From Oscheius onirici (Eukaryota; Nematoda; Chromadorea; Rhabditida; Rhabditidae), in contig OW051468.1 of assembly GCA_932521025.1 (NCBI GenBank), positions 558,064-622,063 on the forward strand: 64,000 nt of DNA, given 5' to 3'. Under the pieces are notes generated by a model that worked only from the letters and a program-made list of their open reading frames with translations, did no database searches and was not told the origin of the DNA. The position numbers and the translations under genes are program-made. Positions 63,287-64,000 of the stretch are shown here, one piece after another (the first letter of the stretch is position 1; each line of letters starts with the position of its first letter).

Positions 63287-64000
63287 CTGAAATTTGGATA
63301 TTTGAAGAGCAACGATATTAAATGATCAGACTGGATGACGTAGGTCGGGAAAAACAGAGAGACAAAAGTCTACTGGACAGAAGTCCTGATGTGAATCAGA
63401 GCCTTTAAAAATTCCAGTCACTGAAAGAGTTAGAGGGAAAGTCTGGACATTATTTTGGTTCCGATAATTGAAAAGTAGAACTCTTTAAAGGATCGTTAAT
63501 GCCTACCGAAAACTGGCTACTCAGAAAGCACCAGCAGCCCATGACTCTCTTCAGAACACAGGCTTGAGTAGACATGGCTGACGGGCCGGGCTTGGGCCTG
63601 AACGTTGAGGCCCGGCCCGCGGGGAAATTTTGAAAAAAGGTTTTTTTTTTACCAAAATATGCATTTTTTCGTCATTTTTTTTGTAAAAAAAGTTCAGCAA
63701 AATATAACAATATTATTATTCGTTGATTTAGTTCTAGAATGCGCTAAAATGCGCTATAATATGACCATCTTCATTTTTGGTCTGATCCCGGTCCGACGGC
63801 CAAGTCTGGGGACCGGACCGAGGCGGCCCGGTCCGGAGCCATGTCCAGGCTTGAGTCGGGAAGGAACTTTATAAGTGTTGCCAAAACCTTGCGTACTTTT
63901 CGTCACGCAAAGTTGCGTACGAAAAATACAAGAGAAATTGGAATAAAATAGCTTGGCCGCGCGTACGCAATTTCTCGTCAATTAAAAATACGTAAGGTGA
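63287..64000. other. Upstream of TPPP exons; repeats
   Basis: A possible short exon reading MSTQACVLKRVMGCWCFLSS (63506-63565, minus) ends near a GTAGGC donor, but its phase does not fit the TPPP acceptor. 63568-63852 has GC-rich partly inverted GGCCCGG-type sequence (GACATGGCT at one end, AGCCATGTC at the other). Confidence 0.4.
63882..64000. repeat. Dispersed repeat, cut by the window end
   Basis: Inverted copy of 1644-1785: TTGCGTACTTTTCGTCACGC, AGTTGCGTACGAAAAATAC, AGCTTGGCCGCGCGTACGCA. It continues past the last base. Confidence 0.75.

Overview
The window is nuclear DNA of a nematode. I read this from very short introns (many 36-50 nt, acceptors such as TTTTCAG and TTCCAG), acceptor-like sites right before several start codons as in spliced-leader genomes, and gene content. 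From memory of the C. elegans map, homologues of ptr-2, ric-19, SNIP1 and tppp-1 lie close together on chromosome I (the C32E8 region), and homologues of mom-5, bro-1, ALG10 and itx-1 are also on that chromosome. All eight families occur here, so the window looks like a rearranged piece of that ancestral linkage group. I cannot name the species.

Layout. 0-5.3 kb: three decayed tandem copies of an unrecognised multi-pass membrane protein gene, full of foldback repeats. 6.2-14.4 kb: a compact block with a tetraspanin (+), a Frizzled receptor (-) and the ALG10 glucosyltransferase (+). 15.4-23.2 kb: three almost identical genes for a small secreted Tyr/Ala-rich peptide, interleaved with CBF-beta/BRO-1 (+), a small two-segment membrane protein (-) and a Neuralized-like RING E3 ligase (-). 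23.2-32.2 kb: about 9 kb with no gene that I can support. 32.2-37.9 kb: a 984-residue neurexin/CNTNAP-like receptor, with a near-perfect GGGACA hexamer array in an intron. 38.9-42.9 kb: a C2H2/zinc-knuckle gene with a broken frame and an acyl-CoA ligase (+). 42.9-53.3 kb: ICA69/RIC-19 and a Patched-related protein (-). 54.9-59.5 kb: mitochondrial ribosomal protein uS15m and SNIP1 (-). 60.1-63.3 kb: a Ly6-type gene pair (one copy decaying) and the 3' end of TPPP (-).

Exon models were built by hand from splice sites and reading phase. For each complete model the exon lengths add up to an uninterrupted frame. Joint themes are developmental signalling (Frizzled, PTR, Neuralized, CBF-beta), cell-surface organisation (tetraspanin, neurexin-like, Ly6) and secretory or organelle housekeeping (ALG10, RIC-19, uS15m). 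They are neighbours rather than one pathway.

The non-coding DNA has its own character: at least 16 foldback (long inverted repeat) elements, degenerate GAGAGTCAGAGACAG simple repeats in most introns, tRNA-like relics, a short motif repeated in SNIP1 and ALG10 introns, and three GC-AG introns among about 75 modelled.
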